In this document: positions 62,801-64,000 of the stretch, piece after piece
Numbering within the stretch: position 1 is the stretch's first letter
How the letters are laid out: every line of letters starts with the position of its first letter
NCBI GenBank assembly: GCA_946408825.1
Contig: CAMJTU010000005.1
Coordinates: 88,453 to 152,452, forward strand
Length of the DNA stretch: 64,000 nt
Direction of reading: 5' to 3'
Origin: an uncultured Planctomycetaceae bacterium
GTDB taxonomy: Bacteria; Planctomycetota; Planctomycetia; Pirellulales; Thermoguttaceae
Made by a program: the position numbers and the translations under genes
The notes under the pieces: model-generated
Told to the model about the DNA's origin: nothing
Seen by the model: the letters and a program-made list of their open reading frames with translations, nothing else
Database searches by the model: none

Positions 62801-63797
62801 GAAGCCCGAGAAAACGCCTGATCCCGATCGCTCCGCGCCGAAGGTCGCCAACTGGCCCTTCGACGCCGACGCCGCTCGCGATATGCAGGTCGCTAGTTTG
62901 CCGGTCAACGCCGCCGCGAAAGAAAACGCGCCTTACGCGATTTCCCTCAATACGGAAAGCCGCGCTCGCGTCAACCTTGACGACGAAATCGCTTTCGATC
63001 TCGTGAAAATTCCCGCCGGCTCTTTCGTTATGGGCGACGAGAAAGGTTTTAACGACGAGCTTCCGCGTTCCGTCGCGACGATCGACAAGCCGTTCTGGAT
63101 GGCGACGACGGAAACGACGAACGCCATGTACAAGCTCTTCGACGCGACTCACGACAGTCGTTTCATCGATCAACAGTGGAAGGATCACGTCCTTCCCGGA
63201 TATCCGGCGAACCGTCCGAATCAGCCCGTTATTCGTATTAACTGGCAAGAGGCAACCGCGTTCTGCGAATGGCTTTCTGAAAAGACGGGCAAGCATTTCC
63301 GACTTCCGACAGAAGCAGAATGGGAATGGGCTGCCCGCGCCGGTTCGGAAACCCCGATGTGGTTTGGCGATCTCGACGCCGATTTCGGAAAATTTGAAAA
63401 CCTTTCCGACAAGCAAACGACAAAATTTGTCGTTCAAGGGGTCAATCCTCAGCCCATCGCCAATCCTCCGGAGTGGCGCGCGTTTATTCCTCGCGTCGAT
63501 TCGGTCGACGACGGAAATATGATCGTGACGGAAGTCGGAAGTTACCTTCCTAACCCGTGGGGACTTCACGACATGCTCGGCAACGTCGCCGAATGGACCG
63601 CGTCCGACTATCGACCGTATCCGTATAAGGCGGACGACGGACGAAACGCTGGCGACCTTACGACGAAAAAGGTCGCGCGCGGCGGCTCGTGGCGCGATCG
63701 TCCGAAATGGGCGCGCGCGGGCGTACGCGGCGAATACGAGTCGTGGCAACGCGTCTTTAACGTCGGTTTCCGCGTCGTTTGCGACGATCTTAATTGA
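59844..63797 (+). CDS. Multidomain lipoprotein: HzsA-like propeller, two CXXCH haem sites, SUMF1-like domain
   Basis: A 1317-residue secreted protein. The signal (IVMFAVVLTAAILASCS) has a lipobox-like LASC at Cys19. Residues ~30-210 resemble a galactose-binding/discoidin-like domain (YLIDGSAGEYGGAGR). Residues ~350-720 read as a beta-propeller (DINLHWDADRCLVTGLSDAG, QDWNPTILPNGRVMYLRWE). Residues ~690-900 resemble the HZS-alpha type: LIEREEPATLPDRTIPGEK, GIGGHDVFGLESC, with haem c sites CIGCH at ~789 and CVGCH at ~839. A SUMF1/FGE-type domain ends it (~1050-1315): IPAGSFVMGDE, ETTNAMYKLF, FRLPTEAEWEWAARAG, GNVAEWT, VARGGSW, NVGFRVV. True FGE has two Cys after RGGS; here the segment reads RDRPKWARAG, with none. 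So neither hydrazine synthesis nor formylglycine formation should be assumed. ATG 59844 has AAGG 8 nt upstream. Confidence 0.78.
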   Translation: MKKIVMFAVVLTAAILASCSAQAQDGVKVSSQSWEHNSGAFQDCSAYIAERADLNLLAFPEAKLVAIQGVTSPEYLIDGSAGEYGGAGRVQVEGKPARIVYYLGKPRKISELNVFSGNIDERGNQDFEIRLANNASHPGVEPKFPEAPTITSGDKVLGDNGGGFLSSYAPESGAALFNQEFDWVEFRFWSTYKVRAGEPGKANTAATSWGSMVELQLLGDPSDPTLFESEEARQQWLAGIKARKLRQEVAKLGFDVPYALEHRDSLLLAINAMIDAWGDELGDVDWLDRYDDFEKKFATAGDLSTEEYIALVKDYDAFRREVVLADPALGDFDKILLRKTRNPALTANWISNASRGKGNYDDSLVLLDMKNLSAPLKEIARGPNNSFIGDINLHWDADRCLVTGLSDAGTWQVFECNLEDGSLRQVTPEMGGDVNNVEGCYVPDGSTIFVSSASMMGVPCIGGSDVVGNLYRVEEDGKTVRQLTFEQDQDWNPTILPNGRVMYLRWEYVDITHYYSRYVFTMNPDGTNQVEHYGSGSYWPNSTFYAKAIPGQSSKFVGVVSGHHGVAREGELVIFDPSKGRQETQGVVQRIPGRDNPPANVTIDQLVDNSWPKFLFPYPLDDEHILVSCKMTPSDPWGIYLVDVYDNMTLLRTEPEYQLLEPFALIEREEPATLPDRTIPGEKTANVFITDVYFGQGLPKVPRGTVKKLRVYAVSYGYRGIGGHDVFGLESCWDGRRLLGEATVNEDGSASFKIPANTPVFVQPVDENGAAVQLMRSWFVGMPGENESCIGCHETQNDVSPTVSTIARNAQPAALAPFYGPERPFTFLAEVQPILDKYCVGCHNGEKPNRPNFADITPGPHNFSNSYHALARYVRRPGPESDVHVFQPMEYHVSTSELVKMLRKGHYNVKLDHEAWERLFSWIDLNVPFFGTWSEISEAGRERGSSAIKNVSSRYVELKSLYADNDLNFESDAYYWDNNKERPEFVKPEKTPDPDRSAPKVANWPFDADAARDMQVASLPVNAAAKENAPYAISLNTESRARVNLDDEIAFDLVKIPAGSFVMGDEKGFNDELPRSVATIDKPFWMATTETTNAMYKLFDATHDSRFIDQQWKDHVLPGYPANRPNQPVIRINWQEATAFCEWLSEKTGKHFRLPTEAEWEWAARAGSETPMWFGDLDADFGKFENLSDKQTTKFVVQGVNPQPIANPPEWRAFIPRVDSVDDGNMIVTEVGSYLPNPWGLHDMLGNVAEWTASDYRPYPYKADDGRNAGDLTTKKVARGGSWRDRPKWARAGVRGEYESWQRVFNVGFRVVCDDLN

Positions 63798-63834
63798 GAT
63801 CGAACGACGTCGATAGACGCCGTCGCACAAGATG

Positions 63835-63886
63835 AAAAGCCGTCTCTCGGAGCGTATCAACTTCGAGAGACGGCTTTTGCTTTTTG
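63835..63886 (+). terminator. Strong Rho-independent terminator of the HzsA-like gene
   Basis: A perfect 15-bp stem (AAAAGCCGTCTCTCG at 63835-63849, CGAGAGACGGCTTTT at 63864-63878), 14-nt loop, then GCTTTTTG. Confidence 0.9.
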
Positions 63887-63949
63887 TGGCGACTCCAGAT
63901 TCGCACGACCACTAAGATGAATCAACGAAAGAATATATTTATTTTGAAA

Positions 63950-64000
63950 GGCTCTGTCACAACAAATGGTTGATTTTTGACGAGAAATAGCGTATAATAA
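63950..64000 (+). mobile_element. Possible left end of an insertion sequence (edge of window)
   Basis: GGCTCTGTCACAACAAATGG begins at 63950 and is followed by TTGATTTTTGACG. The opening GGCTCTGT is like the terminal inverted repeats of several IS families (inference from memory). No transposase can be seen because the window ends 50 bases on, so this is a guess. Confidence 0.2.
63970..63998 (+). promoter_or_regulatory. Strong sigma70 promoter at the right edge
   Basis: TTGATT (63970-63975), 17-bp spacer, TATAAT (63993-63998). It reads out of the window to the right. Confidence 0.7.

Noticed and set aside
63100..63790. Formylglycine-generating enzyme
   Set aside because: The SUMF1 fold is clear, but the two catalytic Cys after RGGS are missing.
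59844..63797. Anammox hydrazine synthase subunit
   Set aside because: Only the domain layout is similar; no other anammox gene is seen and it is fused to an unrelated SUMF1-like domain.
61821..63860. 679-codon open frame on the minus strand opposite the HzsA-like gene
   Set aside because: Antisense to clear CXXCH and SUMF1 motifs; it crosses the strong terminator and is low in family-like motifs. High GC with few stops explains it.

Overview
The window reads as a chromosomal segment of a member of the Planctomycetota, probably of the Pirellulales type. The evidence is family content seen in the sequence: a DUF1559 protein with a prepilin-like N-terminus followed by a small carboxypeptidase-regulatory-like lipoprotein, a Tat-exported Gfo/Idh/MocA oxidoreductase, a Ser/Thr kinase with a long C-terminal extension, a secreted protein joining cytochrome c (CXXCH) motifs to an HzsA-like propeller and a SUMF1-type domain, and a small protein ending in a PLWHPEDR-type motif. 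Promoters are ordinary sigma70 type (TTGACT-17-TATACT, TTGACG-17-TAGAAT, TTGATT-17-TATAAT) and Shine-Dalgarno sites are GGAG/AGGA. TTG is probably used as a start several times. No rRNA, CRISPR array or complete mobile element was seen.

Layout. 0-7 kb (minus): the first codons of an unidentified gene, an AddA/RecB-type helicase-nuclease, ApbE and QueA. 7.3-15 kb (plus): a GT4 glycosyltransferase, DUF1559 protein plus lipoprotein, Gfo/Idh oxidoreductase plus HEAT-like secreted protein, and a CinA-like/NadD-like fusion. 15-17 kb (minus): a LysM protein with a degenerate L,D-transpeptidase domain. 17-24.7 kb (plus): a sigma70 factor behind a 0.9 kb gene-free stretch, an orphan ExbD, a Ser/Thr kinase, then a CAT-like acetyltransferase and a GyrI-like protein that look acquired. 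24.9-27.3 kb (minus): rpsL and rpsG, widely spaced, and a URO-D-like protein. 27.9-31.2 kb (plus): a CLC transporter, a small conserved protein and a BASS transporter. 31.3-36 kb (minus): hemB, an orphan CheR, prs and an RlmM-like methyltransferase. 36-40.4 kb (plus): hom, a secreted alpha/beta hydrolase and a DUF4143 ATPase. 40.5-44.7 kb (minus): a YkgJ-like protein, DUF5662 and a PpiD/SurA-like chaperone carrying a 33-bp minisatellite. 45-51.3 kb (plus): a beta-barrel protein, a polytopic membrane protein, two tandem tRNA-Thr(CGU) genes, a PP-loop enzyme and azlC-azlC-azlD. 51.3-57.4 kb (minus): an alcohol dehydrogenase/Gfo-Idh fusion, an SMI1-ankyrin protein, small membrane proteins and a WecG-WecB pair. 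57.7-63.8 kb (plus): a secreted esterase-like hydrolase and the 1317-residue cytochrome/propeller/SUMF1 protein. The window ends in a promoter that may belong to an insertion sequence outside it.

Most of the window is housekeeping genes in short, separately promoted units. The most distinctive items are the multidomain protein at 59.8-63.8 kb, the deamidase-like/adenylyltransferase fusion at 13.6 kb, the G12 tract that takes the DUF1559 gene out of frame with its best start codon, the LysM protein whose transpeptidase catalytic residues are gone, and ribosomal protein S12 with Arg at position 88. Functions are assigned by recognising motifs by eye; no database search or alignment was run.
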